Source: Phallusia mammillata
Lineage: Eukaryota > Chordata > Ascidiacea > Phlebobranchia > Ascidiidae
Length of the DNA: 64,000 nucleotides
Assembly (NCBI GenBank): GCA_003260075.1
Contig: QLIY01000249.1
Span: 118,928 to 182,927, forward strand
Reading direction: 5' to 3'
Part shown: piece after piece, positions 23,412-37,589 of the stretch
Numbering within the stretch: position 1 is the first letter of the stretch
Layout: each line of letters begins with the position of its first letter
Made by a program: the position numbers and the translations under genes
The notes under the pieces: model-generated
What the model was told of the DNA's origin: nothing
What the model saw: only the letters and a program-made list of their open reading frames with translations
Database searches by the model: none

Positions 23412-25000
23412 TCCCCCCCCCCGACACACACACACGCCCCAAAAAATAAGTGGGTAATAATTTACAAATTCTGGAAACGAAAGCCACGTGCACCTATAAC
23501 AATCGTAATAACANAAAAAATAAGTGGGTAATAATTTACAAATTCTGGAAACGAAAGCGTTTTTTCCAAATAGCGTTTTATTACGTCTTGTTTGTCTCGC
23601 ATTATAGGCATAGATATTTTTTCGACAACAAATTGATTTTTCACGATGTTGTGTGGTCGCTGAGTAGTTGCGCTTTTACTTGTTGTGCAGTTTACGCATC
23701 TCTGCATATGTGTAGCACCTATTAAGGCGCTTGGGCTTGACAAGAAGCTTGCGGAAAGCAACTAAAACAGGGTTCTTTTACCATGAGTGCGTAAACACAG
23801 TTGTGTGACGGTAAAGGTCACTGCTTTCCTATGAAACGTGCAATTGCGATACACTCACGAAAAAAGGCCACTTTAATGAGTTGGCAACACCTGAAATGTG
23901 AAATGGAACCATTACGTGTTAATGTACACTTGCTGTTTGTTGGCTATGTTTGTCGACGACCATCAATTTTACCACTTTTTTATAGTTTAAGCTTGGCAGA
24001 TGGAAAACTTCTTGTCGCAATGAACCTTCCACATAAACAACCTGGCTTCCTCAGGAAAGGAAATGCTTACACATCATGCGGCATTAAAAGGCATCAACTC
24101 AACCCTTCAAGTAAATACCAATGTTCCTACCACAACAAACTGTATTTTCAAACCGTTGAGCGATCCATGTTGATATATTTTACTGCGGTATGTTGTGGCT
24201 GGAATTGAACAATAGGAAAAGCTCCACTAGATCTACTAGTACCATACAAAGCAGAGTGGCATTAGTACGGGCGTTTTACGTACAAAGCGTTGAAATGTAA
24301 ACAGTCGCTTGGATGACCAGACAATGGTTACCATGCATCGTTCTGGTGGCTTTTAACGGGCCAATCTATCTACTGGCACTGAGCTGTGGTAGGAATGTTC
24401 CTCAGTGATCCTGTGATTGTTGAGTCTTTTTGTCTTTCAGTGGCCGTAGCGGTTGTAAGGGAAACTGAAATTGTTCGCGTTTCCATAGATTCGTCCATGA
24501 ATTTAAGTTCCCCCAAACCCATAGCTAAACATATTTTTTATATATTTTGAACTGTGTTCGTTTGGTTGTTTTCAACCCATTGTAAACCATTTGTCTTAAT
24601 CCTGTTTAAACTGTTTGTTGGCCTGTGGGGTTGGTGTACAAATGCTCGTGTAATCATTTTTCAGAAACATATCACTTACGTTCCCCCCCCCCTTAAACTG
24701 TTTGTTGGCCTGTGGGGTTGGTGTACAAATGCTCGTGTAAACATTTTTCAGAAACATATCACTTACGTTTTAAGCTTACTATTTTGATAATATATCTTAG
24801 GTTTTCTGACCATAAGCTGTCACCTTTGTAGTTCATAGATATTAACAAAATTATATTATTTTGGTTTCGAATATGTGAGCAAACGAAAGGCTACTTAAGA
24901 CAACAATATTGTAAGAGTATGCGGTGGGCTAGAGATCTTAAGAATCCGCCTTATATCAACATGCAGAATTCTCCACGCAACTATGACATATTTGAATTGG
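21622..25000. other. Intergenic region upstream of A' and downstream of gene B
   Basis: Up to 23411 this repeats 13865-15626. It is followed by ten C, a short CA run and an N at 23514 flanked by a repeat of about 45 bp. A 77-bp repeat (24606-24682 and 24693-24772) is split by another C10. Open frames at 23801-24208 (plus) and 23462-23761 (minus) show no recognisable domain. I see no supported gene. Confidence 0.5.
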
Positions 25001-26390
25001 TGATTGGCGAAAAGGATACTGACTAAGAAAGTGGCAAAAGTTCCATACATACATGTCGAAATATACTATTTATTACCGGGAAAGGCACCTTCACGGCTTT
25101 CCGTCACATCTTAGGTCACAACACGTCAAATCACTTTTACACAAATCCACAAAAATAATTTCTGTGTTGCCACGTCATAGGCAGCCTGTAGCCATAACAG
25201 ACGTCATTGATCTACAAGCGCAACGCCGACGTTCTCGTGGTGTTGCGGTTATACATTCAATGGGTTATTGTAGCTAGTGGGCTATTAACCTCTTGCGGGG
25301 GTTTTCAATGGCAATGCACATGTAAAAGTGTCAGAGCGTATGGCATCTACTGAGGTCGATTATAAAGTGGGTATATATTGATAATGCGGTTATATGGGTA
25401 TCATGTATGCATATATGTGGATAATACGGTTACATGGGTGAATATGTGATTATATGGGATACAAAAGTAATAGGAAACGGCTTTTAACGCTAAAAAACAA
25501 GAGTAAATGTAGGAGTGCATGATCATTAATAAACAGACTACAGCACATGTAATAAACTCACAAAAAAGGAAAAACGAAGGCATAGTATGGTTTGTGTCAA
25601 CTTATAAATTCGCTGATTTATTCTGCTCTGTCAGTGGCTTTGCCGAAATTTGTCTGTCTGGTAATTTATTCGTTATTAGACCTTAAACTTACAATAGGCC
25701 CGTTGCATCATAGAAATGCACGACGAATGACATTGTCTCAATGAATTTCAAGTAACTATTTAATTCGAGATATTTTCGTATTTTTCGTGACTTGTACGAA
25801 ACTACTCGGCTTTGGGAGATAACATGGCCTATGAACTTTGAGATTGGCTCTTTTTCCTGTACATATATACCCCAATGAGAAACGCAAAAAGTAGTACAAA
25901 CAAAATGGCTAGGCCAACTAAAATCCACATGGTTGTTTGAACTTGAAACACAATTCCTTTATTGTCGTCGTCTGCCGGAAAACAAAGTAATTAATTAATA
26001 ACGTTTAATGCTAATCAAAACAAGATCATACAGCCCCTTGCCTCTGCACAAAATTAAAAGTGCTTTTCTACTTACTTTTCACTTCACTTTGCTAAGGGGA
26101 CGTTAAAGTTTGGTTACTTTTAATTTAGATGTAGGCTATAATGATATTATATATGAATTCTCTAATTTCGTGATTCATTTCAATTTAATAAGTGTAATAG
26201 GCAAAATATTGTACCTTGGCTATCATCTACACATATCCCATTCTTTACTCTGGAGTAATCAAAGCAAACGCAGTGTTGTACCCGTAGTGCATCATAGACA
26301 CAACGTCCATTTCCGCATTCTTTCATGCAGTGGCTCACTGTCGTAACTATGATTTAAAATGTTAGTTATATAGCGTTTTCAAAACTCAAC
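25000..26390. repeat. Tandem duplication unit 1 (3' end of gene B)
   Basis: The unit resembles 26440-27960. Matching landmarks are AAAGGATACTGAC, CGCAACGCCGACGTT, the transmembrane exon, the EGF exon and a trailing GTTAGTTAT. Divergence is visible throughout as substitutions and small indels, well beyond the A/A' difference, and no N or C10 run sits at the boundary. It therefore looks like a genuine older segmental duplication. Confidence 0.75.
25829..26337 (-). CDS. Duplicated terminal exon pair of gene B (EGF plus transmembrane tail)
   Basis: Two intact exons are seen: 26337-26215 (123 nt, EGF-like, with CMKECGNGRCVYDALRVQHC) and 25971-25829 (143 nt, transmembrane helix starting [12 protein letters not shown], then a short basic tail YRKKSQSQSS and a stop). 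Both keep the same lengths (EGF) or phases, acceptors and donors as gene B exons 18 and 19. The phase-1 acceptor could accept splicing from gene B exon 17. This pair could therefore be an alternative last-exon cassette giving a different EGF and cytoplasmic tail, or a relic of a deleted neighbour gene. The cysteines are intact and no stop codons interrupt it, which favours function. Usage is untested. Confidence 0.65.
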
Positions 26391-26439
26391 CTCCTAAAAC
26401 GCTTCCAAAAAGTTTAGAGTTGAGATGTTTAGATTAGTA

Positions 26440-27960
26440 ATTTGGCGGAAAGGATACTGACCAAGCAAATGAGCAGACATTTCGTTATCACAAACAAATC
26501 ACACGTCGTATGTTGAGTTGAGTTTATTACCAGGAAAGGCACGTTTAAGGCCTGCCGTCACATCTTAAGTCACAACACGTCAAAATCACTTTTACACAAA
26601 TCCACAAAAAATTTTGCCACGTCATAAGCAGCCTGTAGCCATAATAGACGTCATCGATGCAGAAGCGCAACGCCGACGTTATAGTGGTGTTGCGGTTATA
26701 CATACAATAGGGTATTGTAGCTATGGGCTATTTTTCTCTTGCGAGGGTCTTCAATGGCAACTGCGCACGTCAAAGTGTCTGAACGTATGGCATCTACTAA
26801 GGTCGATTATAAAGTGTGTATATATTGATAATGCGGTTATATGAGTAACATGTATGCATATATGTGGATAATACGGTTACATGGGTGAATATGCGATTAT
26901 ATGGGATACAAAAGTAATGGGAAACGGCTCCCAACGTCAAATAACCAGAGTAAATATAAGAATATATAAGATATAACAAACACTACACCGCTACAATTTA
27001 ATAAAGTCGTAAAAACAAAGAAACGAAAGCATAGTACGGTTTGATGTTACTGAGAAAGTAATGTATATATTTGTGGGTAAATAAATTATTAGTGTACTGG
27101 TTTATACTGTTCTGCGAGCGGTTTCTGTTGCTGTTAATTTACTCTGTGAGTTTAAACATCGCAATACAGTATCCACTGGAATCGTACAAACTAATAACGG
27201 TTAATTTTGCCATTATTGTTTTCAAATAACATTTTATGAGAGATTATTGCGTTTTTGCTTGTCTTTGTGCGAAACCACTAAGCTTTGTGAGATTACATTT
27301 GGTATGAACTATTAGACTTGCTCCTTTTCCTGAACATATATGCCCCTATGAGGAACGCGAAAAGTACAACGAGCAAAATGGCCAAGCCCACTAAAATCCA
27401 CATGGTTGTTCGATCTTCAAATGCAATTGTTGGTGTATTGTCGTCGTCTGCGGCAAAACACAGTAATTGATTTTTTGAATTTACGACCCGAAAATATTTT
27501 CACAACTGAGTATGGCCTAAGCCAGGCATGTTTCAATATGTTTAATGCTGATCAAGACAAATTTAACACTACCTCACTATACGCTTCTACTTTACAAAAT
27601 TAAAACAGCTTTTCCAATTATTGTTTGTTGCCATATAATTTAATATCCTTAAGTTTAGTTACTTTTTTAGGGTCAACGAGTTTAAACCTAAAGGCGCAGT
27701 TCCGGGTCCGTTTTAGAGATTTCGCTTTTTATTTTATTGTCTTACATAACCGCACCGAAAATATAAAAATCAAAAGATCGTACGTCGTACCTTCGTCATC
27801 TGGGACACATATCCCATCCTTTTTACTGGAGTCATCAAAACAAACGCAATGTTGTTCCCGAAGTGCATCGTAGACACAAACACCGTTCCCACATTCTTTC
27901 ACGCATTCGTCCTCTGTAGTAAATATGATTTTAAATGTTAGTTATGTAGCGTGTTAACCC
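26440..27960. repeat. Tandem duplication unit 2 (3' end of gene B)
   Basis: Partner of unit 1. It contains the proximal last two exons of gene B (27913-27791 and 27447-27293) and about 850 bp of 3' flank with the same word order. Confidence 0.75.
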
Positions 27961-30900
27961 CACAAGAAAGTTCTCAGCAATTCAGAGTTGGAGTTGTTGT
28001 TCAAATTCGCAAACTGTATTGCGTTTGATTACAGATTAATTTTGGCGTTCAAATTTTTTGTCAAGCATTATTTCAAAATTGGCTCGATGCATCAGCTTGG
28101 CTTCGACAGCTTGATCTCAGTATGAAGGTCACTGTGAAGCCTTGCGTCCAAGTCTCACTGTACGCGATAGCTCAACAGAGAAAGTTCTTAGCCATTGTTG
28201 TCGTTATTTTGTTGTTGTTGTTGTTTAAATTAAACTGCACTGCAAACTGTATTGCGTTTAATTACAGAGCATTTGTGGCGTTCGATTTTTTATGGATTGA
28301 GGGAGTTTTTTTGGGTTTTCTATTAATTTCGTACCTGGGTCCCGCAAAAATGTTCCTTCGGATACGACGTTGGTTTCTTCACTCTGGCGTCTAACCCGTA
28401 CTTCCACAATTGATCGCTTTCTTTTCACGCACTGAAACAAAGACGATGTTTACTTTAACTAAAGTAATGATCAAAATCAATCTCGCATTTTTTGCATTTA
28501 TGTGAAGACTCGTGTTTTGCAACATACTGTTAATCCAACTTCGTATAAAAAATGAACATATTCATACTGGAATCAGCCCTGATACTCAGTTGGTGGAGCG
28601 CGCGTCGCGACCCCCCCCCCTCGAATCCCACCGCAGGCTAGATTTTTCTAGCCTGTGCCTTGTCATATAGAAATGCTTGGGAGATCGGCTGATTCGGTAT
28701 AACGCCTTTAATAGGCCTGGCGTACTATGAGTTAGTACAAAACAATGTTGGCTTTCGAAGAACAAAATCTATGAGGCCTATTTGTACAAATCAGTAAAAG
28801 ATTTTTAATTGAATTTTACTTTGATTAAGTTTCCTTAGCGTCGATGTTGACTCTTTCCCCTGTTTTTCTAAGTACTTTGGCAGGGATGAATTCAAATTAG
28901 CGTTTAAATTGTTTTTGATGAAAATTAATTGCAATCTTGACCCTGCTACCATTCGCAGTAACCACACAAGAAATGACTTAAGTAAGAATGCCTGTTCGTT
29001 TCACCCCTTTTAACAGTAATAAACATACGTCCTTGTTTTTTGCCAAACAATTCATGTCAACATACCGATGGTCTGCAGATTTGACCTCCAAGTTCACTAC
29101 ACAGTTCAAGATGAGCCCGTAGAACGGTGCCCGCACTGCCTCGGTGGAAGAAACTTTGGAAATTAAACCTCGCATCGATGTCCACACCGCTGCGCTCGAC
29201 GTTAAAACGATCCAGAATTCGGCTGTTGTCGATTGTTCGGGTTCCATGACACCGGTTTCTATGGCAACAGGTAATATTAAAATGAACAAAACAGTTTTTT
29301 TTGTTGGTCAGTCGGAATTACTTGTCCCTGTTTGTGTGGAATAAGTCAGATAAAAAGACAACACAAAAAATTTTTCATCGATTTTTTTCTTCGTAAACAT
29401 ACCATAATCGTTTCTCATAATTATATTACGTGCGTTTTGGTTTAAATGCTGTTTTCCAAAAAAAAAAATACAAACAAATTGACGTCATTTTTTAGATAAT
29501 GACACCATCAATTTTTTTGAACATTTCTAAATTTTTATACACAACAACTTTCCCAAAGAAAGTTATAGGCTATCTCTCACCGATTTTCTTGAAACTCCAT
29601 AAAATACGACCATGTCTAAACGTTAAATTTAAAGAAAAAGAATTCAGCAGTTATAGGGTTAAGGTTATTATTCTATGTAGGTACAATACTAATTTTTGCA
29701 TCACGTGAACCTTACCTCATGAGATTAATTGTTTTTGATGGGTCGTTTATTGGTTCGGCGGACAATTCAACCAGAACCGTTTTGAGACTCGGCGGAACTT
29801 GTTGGGTTGTGGTGATCTGTGATATAACAAAAGGTATAAATCACTTCTGTGTAAATTCTCTAGAACGGCAACCTTTTTTTTACTGCGGACCGTTTTTGAA
29901 ATTGAAATGTTATCGCGTACTGGCCTTCATAAAACTACAAATATTTAGCGATGAAACGCCTCAATTAGTTTATGATCCCCGGGATTCATGGGCAAAATGC
30001 TTCAAAGCATTTACCCTGAAAAAGTATACGGCCCAGTAACGAACTCGACGTGGACCGGGTAAAGTGATGCCCATTTCTCTAAATGTTAGGTATCTAAATC
30101 TTTCTTATTCTTGTTAAATCAAGCTGTGATTTTCGAATCAGCAACGAACCTGGCAAAACAACCTTGTATCGGTTTTAACTGGCCCATTTATTTCGTTAGT
30201 TAAACTTCGGTCGTGATAGAACTTCATGGCGAGGTCAGGAGGGTTAGTGACTGACTGTCCGTCCGTATCTTCGAAAATCGTTCTGCAAATTATAATTATA
30301 ACTTTTTGTGACATGTTGCAGCAATTAATATTTGTCTCTCGTTTTGGGATTTCACAAAGGATCAGTTAAACTACTACCGAAGTAGTCTTTAAATGATTTA
30401 AAAGACTGCTTTGTTTCAAAATGGTGTTTTTCTTAATAGCAAAAAAGAATGTTTGTTAGTGGTAGATTTTTTAAACAAAGTATACAAAACAACTATTATT
30501 GGCTATGTAAAAACATACGTTAAAAAAATTATTGAAGCAGACTTGTCTTGATTAACATACAAATATTTACGTTGTTTCCCAATATATTCTTTTTCTCGAA
30601 TTCTGAACTAGAATATACATTGTCTTAAACCCATTAATTGAGGTTTATGTTTTGCTTTAGGATTTTGTATCTTTGACGTTTACTCAAAAGTTAACTTACT
30701 TGAGATCAGTTGTAAAGTTGCCAGATACGTTCTGAAACTTGTTGAAAACACAAGTTATGTTGTATGAGATATCTGCATTTGTTTTCCACGATGAGTTGTG
30801 TTGGCTTTGAAGCAGCCAATGGTGCCGAAGATGAGTGGTATTGTCCTGCGTATAGTGTTAGAGTTAAGCTAGTGGGGCAACCAAATGTTGTTTATTTGCG

Positions 30901-33900
30901 TGTGTTTTTGGCTTAGTGAGATTGGGACAAGGCCCCTTCTTAGAGTTACCGTTGGAATGGTGTGTATTCTTTGCCGCTATCCTTATCCGTTGTTATAAAA
31001 GTCTGCAAATTTTGTGATATAAATCATGTTCTTTTTTTTGTATTTTTCGACAATCAGGCGGCAGTCCGAGAACTGAAAATTGCCCTTTGTCGTTCACGGG
31101 ATTCGAACCTAGGACACTTCCGGGGACGAAACCCGATCAGGTTCATGTTCAAACTAAGGTATTTTTTTAAAACTCAAGGGTCTGCGGCTGATAAGTTTAT
31201 TCTAGCGAAAAACACATGTTACCACGCAGAGGTGTTTCCAGAATAGTACCTTTCCACCCACCGCTACAATGCGGATAAAAATACACACAGTTTTACCTTA
31301 TTTTTGAATTCTAATTATAAATGTGTTAATAAATACATGGCAATTGCCACTTACCGATGCAGAGAGGTTACAACCAGCGCTGCTGTACATCCAATAGTCG
31401 CCGCTTACGGAAACCGCCGGGCAATTTTCAAGCAGAAGTTCAGTTTCGTTTGTTACTTGTCTTGCAGTGAAGTAAGGAGCAAAAGCCCAAACTTCCACTC
31501 TGTCCGAAAAACATGTGTAGTTCACCGGCAAATCTAATGAAAACAAAATTGTGTCAAGGTTAAACTCAGAGGTCATGTATTTTTTCGCTACGTTATTCAT
31601 AGACGTGTTGAAGGAATGATTCATTGTTTTTATAATGTTGGCTGTTAACATTATACTAGACGGATATTACGTTTACCTTATCACATCTTCATAAACGATT
31701 TGCTAAGATTACATGTTAATTTACGTTGAAATCAATTTTTTAAAAACGCCCGCTGCCTCCAACAATATCTAATGTTAGGTAGGGGATTTACCGTTTGTCA
31801 AAATAGATTAGAAACCAATCACTATAAGAGTCATTTCCGCTTTTTACATGACTATTTACCGCAAATTGTTCCGTTGACTCCGCTTGTGGAACGGTCGTAT
31901 CGAGAATCAAAACACTCGCATGTAAAGGTTCCGTTCATGTTCGTGCATGTTGAAAATGTCGAGCAATTGCTATACCCGGTGGTGCATTCGTCGTAATCTG
32001 AAAATATGTGCAATGATAGCCGAGCGTTGATGATGTGCAAGCGATTTTAAAGTGGAGATCGACCTTTCTAAGATAGGACAGGTACAACACACAATGACAT
32101 TGTTATAAATGCTGCCTGGGGATTTTAACCATAAACTTGCTGTTAACACACATGTTACGTGCGGAATTGGTAATAGTGTCCAACAGTTATATAAAAATGT
32201 CACTAGCTTTTTCGTTACACGCAATATGCTGTGGAAACCGAGTACTACGGTCAAGTCCAGTCTTTAGCCATTTGTCTTTGGTTAACATTTGTTGTCCATG
32301 GACGGACTTACTATAGTATGGAGATTCCAATATTTGTTTTTAGTATACAACTCTTTATAAGCCTGACAACAGTGTACTAATAACATACCGTTCAATGATA
32401 TCACGGGGTTCGAATCGATCGTTAGCGAAGTTGAGTAGCTTGAGAGGATAGCGGTAAAATCGTCACGATTTTTGTCCGTGTCGTTGAAACAGAACACGGC
32501 GATGATTTCTGTATTGGTTCCAGCAGCTATCGCACTTTCAAATGTGACGCTGACAGAGGAGTAGTTAAGGGTTGTATTCATTACTATTTCACCCATAATG
32601 TCAAGTAGCTGAAATGAAATAGAATGGTTTTAAATTAATTTTCTTTATTTTGGTAACGCTATTTAAAACATGATTTTATTACACTGTAAGCTATGATACA
32701 ATGCACATGTTGGTTATCGAAGTACGTTAGTCGAAAAAGGGCTTAACGTTGTTCCTAAAACACTCTAATTTTTCGGTAAAGTTCAACAATTCAAAATGTG
32801 GTTTTAATATCATACTAAGTAGCTTTCGACGGCGGTTGATGAGCATTTTGGCCTTTTGCGAAAAACTTTTGTTTGTGACCTCGCTGTAATATTCTTTAAA
32901 CCGATTGATTTTTCTCAAGATCAATTCACTTTCTGGATAAAACTTTCATGGTTTAGGCCTATGCAGTTGGCAAAACTACATTTTAGTACAGGGGTGGGCA
33001 ACCTGCGGCCCGCGGGCCAAATGGATTTCAGACTTACTGACAAACGACCAGGCAATATGTGGCTAGAATCAAATGCGAATTTTGCTTGTAGTTAGGCACA
33101 GGGTTTTTGTAGTTAGGCACAAGATTTGGTTTGGGTGACTGCTACGTGGTTTTAAGAGGCCGCGAGTGTTTCATTTAAATACCAAAAATAGCCATATTTG
33201 CTTAAACGAATTCTTTATTAGGCTACTGGCAAATTTTGGGAAACCGCTGGAGAAATTTACCTTAAAAAAACACTGGTTAGGCGTGTCTGGTAAGCAACAA
33301 AGTAAAATCACCGACCACCGTGTGTTATACACAAGTGCGACTCGCGATCTAATGTTGGCTATTATATTTATCCCAACAGTAATCAAGGTTGCATACCCTT
33401 GCTTTAGCATAAGTAAGCTTTTGTTACCTCGGATTCTGTGGCCGCGGCTGGAGGAGTCGATGAACCGGAAATTGTAAACACCGCTCGATAGCAGTAGTTT
33501 TGTGTTACAGCTGAAATAAAGACGCACTTAGTTAAGTTTAACAAAATGTGTCATATTGAACTTCTTTATTATGGTTTTGCGTGAAAGCTAAAATAACTAT
33601 CCCTACACCATGTACGTTTTATCACTTGGTCATATTGGAGGCGGCTTTTAAGAAAACAGCAGGTACCGTTACATGTTATTTGCTAGTGAAGTATTGTCTA
33701 CTGCATGGAAACATTTTAAAATACCTACCATTACACGTTACACCGTTACCGGCGAACCCCGCATTGCATGTGCAAGTGAATGATCCAGCCGTGTTACTGC
33801 ATGTTGCATCAGTATCACAGTTGTCCGTTGCTAATGTACATTCATCGTTGTCTGTTGAAGCAACCACAGTTAAAGCAAATCTTTGCCCCAGTCTAACTTT

Positions 33901-36900
33901 TAAACTAATAAACATCTGGCACTGAGTAGTTACTATATTTCGCGGTCCATATTTTCTTTTCGCGATTTGAAAAACATGCGGTTAGGTACAGATAAACAAG
34001 CATAAGCGAATTTCATTTCTATCAGCGAATATGTTGTTGTCGAAAAAGGTCGCAAATTTTATCTGGACTTAATTTTGTTTAGATAAACCTTAGCTGGTGA
34101 AGGTTACCTCTCAAAGTCTAAAATTAAGAGATTTGATTTCTTTGGTGAAATCAGACGGAGATATTTTTTTGCAGACGTTACCAAAATAACCCTTTTTTAA
34201 CGGTTAAAACGAGAATATTTGATTTTTAAAAGCGTTTTTGTCTAAAAACATTGTATTGCGTACATGTAAACATGCCGCAGGACAAAACTTGAAACTTGGT
34301 TACACTTGTCTTAGTATAAGATGTGTTGAAATTTACCTGTGCAAGTCATTCCATCACCAGTGTATCCAGAGTTGCAAGCACAAGTGTAGCTTCCCACATT
34401 GTTCGTGCAAGCGGCGTTGGAATCACATGGTGTGCCAGTCGTACATTCGTCTACATCTATAAAATGTCGACATGAATATAAATCAGGGGTGTGCAACCTT
34501 TGCTACTGTGGTGCCAAATACAATTACCATTATTAGATCGTGGGCTACACCTGTGTGATTTTACTTTATTGTGATTTATTGTGATATTTATTTATGTGAT
34601 TTTTTTACCAAATATGCTTAACTACAACTAACATTCGCATTTCATTCTAGCCACAAATCGCAGAAAAATGGCATCGGATGCATAAATCTTCTCAAAAATC
34701 TATAGTAGTTAGACGTCTAAACTTATTTAGGGTTTGTATGGAAAAAGTCGTTTTAAACAGGTTTCGGGAGTGAACTGTCGTTTTGGACATTATTTCGGGA
34801 CCGCTTACGGCAGTATTACCTTCAACCAAACTACGTATAAGGGCGCATGGGTATTTATATATCTGGTGACTGTCATAAGCGTTTGTCGTGTTTTTTGGGC
34901 TGGTCAAAACAAAGCATCCCACCGGCTACTTGTAATTATTGACTTTAACATGTTTTCGTCACATTAAAGGCACATCAAGAAAGTATTTATGGGATATATA
35001 TTCTCGTATGCCCTTAAAAAAAACGAAATACGACACAGCCTTACAACTAAGTTGGAACACAAATGGTCCATATTGTTACACGCATTTGGAGTTTAAGTAA
35101 CGCCGATCTTCTAGTTTAGTTTGAAACCAACTGGTAAAGTAAAGAGATTTTTTTCTTACCCACACAGTCAATGGGATCGACTGATGTGTCCATCATATAA
35201 CCTGTGTTGCAAGTACATGTGTAGGAACCGATGTTGTTCACACATGTTCCCAATCCGCCACATGTGTATGTAGTTGTGTTTGCACACTCATCCACATCTG
35301 ATAACATAACACCGTGTTACAATGCTTCACAAGTACAACATGCAACATATATGTTCATCAATAGCACCCTATGTCACAGGCCTTTCAACATCTATTTTAA
35401 CCTAAAGGAACATATAAAAACTTTTTTCAAAATTTAACGTTGTTTTCGCCGTGCATTGCTGTGCATATTGCTTTAGTCAAAACACGCCATATTGCTTTTA
35501 TCTTGCTTATCACTCTAGTCTTAAGTTCAAAAATTCGCTAATTCATTTTGACAGTGTAATGGCGAGTTAAATCGCTCGTTGTTACGAAAACAGGCAGACT
35601 AACTGGAATAGTTATTCTTCTTATAAATCCGTTGCAACCTATGAATATATCTTCCTATCACTTACCCGTGCAACTGACGCCGTCGCCTGTATATCCAGGG
35701 TCACAGGTGCATGTGAAGTTACCTACAGTGTCCGCACACGTTGCGTTGGCGTGGCAGTTGTGAGTTCCCGTCATGCATTCGTTAAGATCTGTGATTCATA
35801 TTTGACATAAGCGATACTTATCACGAACCGTTTGATTGTTTTTCCATTACCCACAGTTAGTTTTGTTTGTATTGTTTAAAAACTTATTTAAACACTAATT
35901 GTGTTAATTAGGTGAAGTTTGTTATATTATGACGGACAAAAACTTCAGATCATTATTGGATGCTTTTGGTTCCATCTATATAATATGTGAACTTAAAATG
36001 CTCTTATATCAAAAAGTTATTTGGTTAACGGTGCATTTGATAAGCGCTGGAAACTTACTTTCACAAAGCGCTGATGCAGATGAGAAACTGTAGCCAGTGT
36101 TGCAACCGCAGAAGAATGAACCGACGTTGTTTGTGCAGTTGAATGTTTCAGCTCCGCAAATGGTTGCGTTAGCGGGTGTACATTCATCGATATCTGTATG
36201 TAAAGGTCGTTTAATACTTATACGCAAATATTTTTGACTTGAAATGTCGACTGCCATTTTTGCACAGTGCGACAAAGAACTGGACTCTGCTATGAATAGG
36301 TTCTCGACACATCTATGGACGCTTTAATACTTCCAAAGTTCTCCAAAAAGCATCTATCTTAAGCTTACCCGTGCATGCCGTTCCAGGAGGAACAAGCGGT
36401 GTAGCATGTGGCGGATAACTTGCTGTACTGGAGTCATTGTAACCGGTCATGCACGAGCATTCGGCGATCGAATCTCCAAGCGGCGTGCAACTTGCTGTCC
36501 CACTGGCACACGGATTGTTAGTTGCACAAACGTCAGGTACTAAGGAAATTATAAATGCCCGCTTTAGCAAACCTCATATTTTTTGAATTTAAAGATAGCA
36601 CCACCCAGCACATTGTTTAATAGATAAAGACTATAAAAACGTTAACCGTATGTCAACAAAAAATACAAGCAATGAAATTGTTTTTTTACCTTAAGCTAGA
36701 AACTTCGATTAATGGTAAAATTGCTAGAGGTCATTTTTTGTGGAAATACACTTTAGTGCAAAAATTTTGCTTACAGCGTGTTGAAGGGTTTGAAGATCAA
36801 GCACGTGTACATAAACGAATTCTGGTAAACTTGTTTAAAAATAAAACTCTATTGTAAAAATTGTAACTTTTCTTAATAGTGACTACTGAATTATTTGCGT

Positions 36901-37495
36901 ACTTACTAATAATGTTGTTGGGATCCATTTTAAGAAAATTAACAGAAGCATTTGCCGCTGTGCTGTCCGTCTCCGCCTCCACATTCGTTGTTATCGTTGT
37001 CGTCAAAACACCTCCGACTGGACGTGTATCGTTTACTTGGTAAACGACGAAAACTGAAACGAACAAAACATACGCATTGAGTCTTCGCTGGCCTATTTGC
37101 AACAAATGCCCAAGTAAAGTTTTTGCTTTGAGATTGGGAAATTGTAATGGTTTTTTAATAGGCTATTTAACTTAAACAAAAAAGTAAGATTTCTGTTGTT
37201 GTTGTTCTTCCAGATTTATGCGTATGTGTTCATAAGTTTAACAGCGAAAATAACGGCCCAAATAGACGTAAAAGGCGACATGCTTTATTTTTCAAACGTT
37301 TCGGCAAAATTCTCATGCCATTACTAGTGATATCAATGCGTATTTGTTCTTTGAAAGGTCGAAACTTGTTGCTGCAGTTACTAAATAAATCGCCCCACGT
37401 TTTAACTGAACGTTATTTCCTGGGCTCTTTTCCAGCATTTCTAACTTCAACACATTTTTTAGTTTGTGCACTTAAAAAAGACTTTTGGGTAAACC

Positions 37496-37589
<94 letters not shown>

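Noticed and set aside
23462..23761. 99-codon minus-strand open frame
   Set aside because: It crosses the N at 23514 and a short join repeat; no recognised domain.
23801..24208. 135-codon plus-strand open frame
   Set aside because: No true ATG at the stated start, no domain, no flanking splice sites that join to anything; probably chance.
33171..33527. 118-codon minus-strand open frame
   Set aside because: It overlaps gene B exon 9 (33428-33510) in the wrong frame; the exon reading with the YRAV motif matches gene A.
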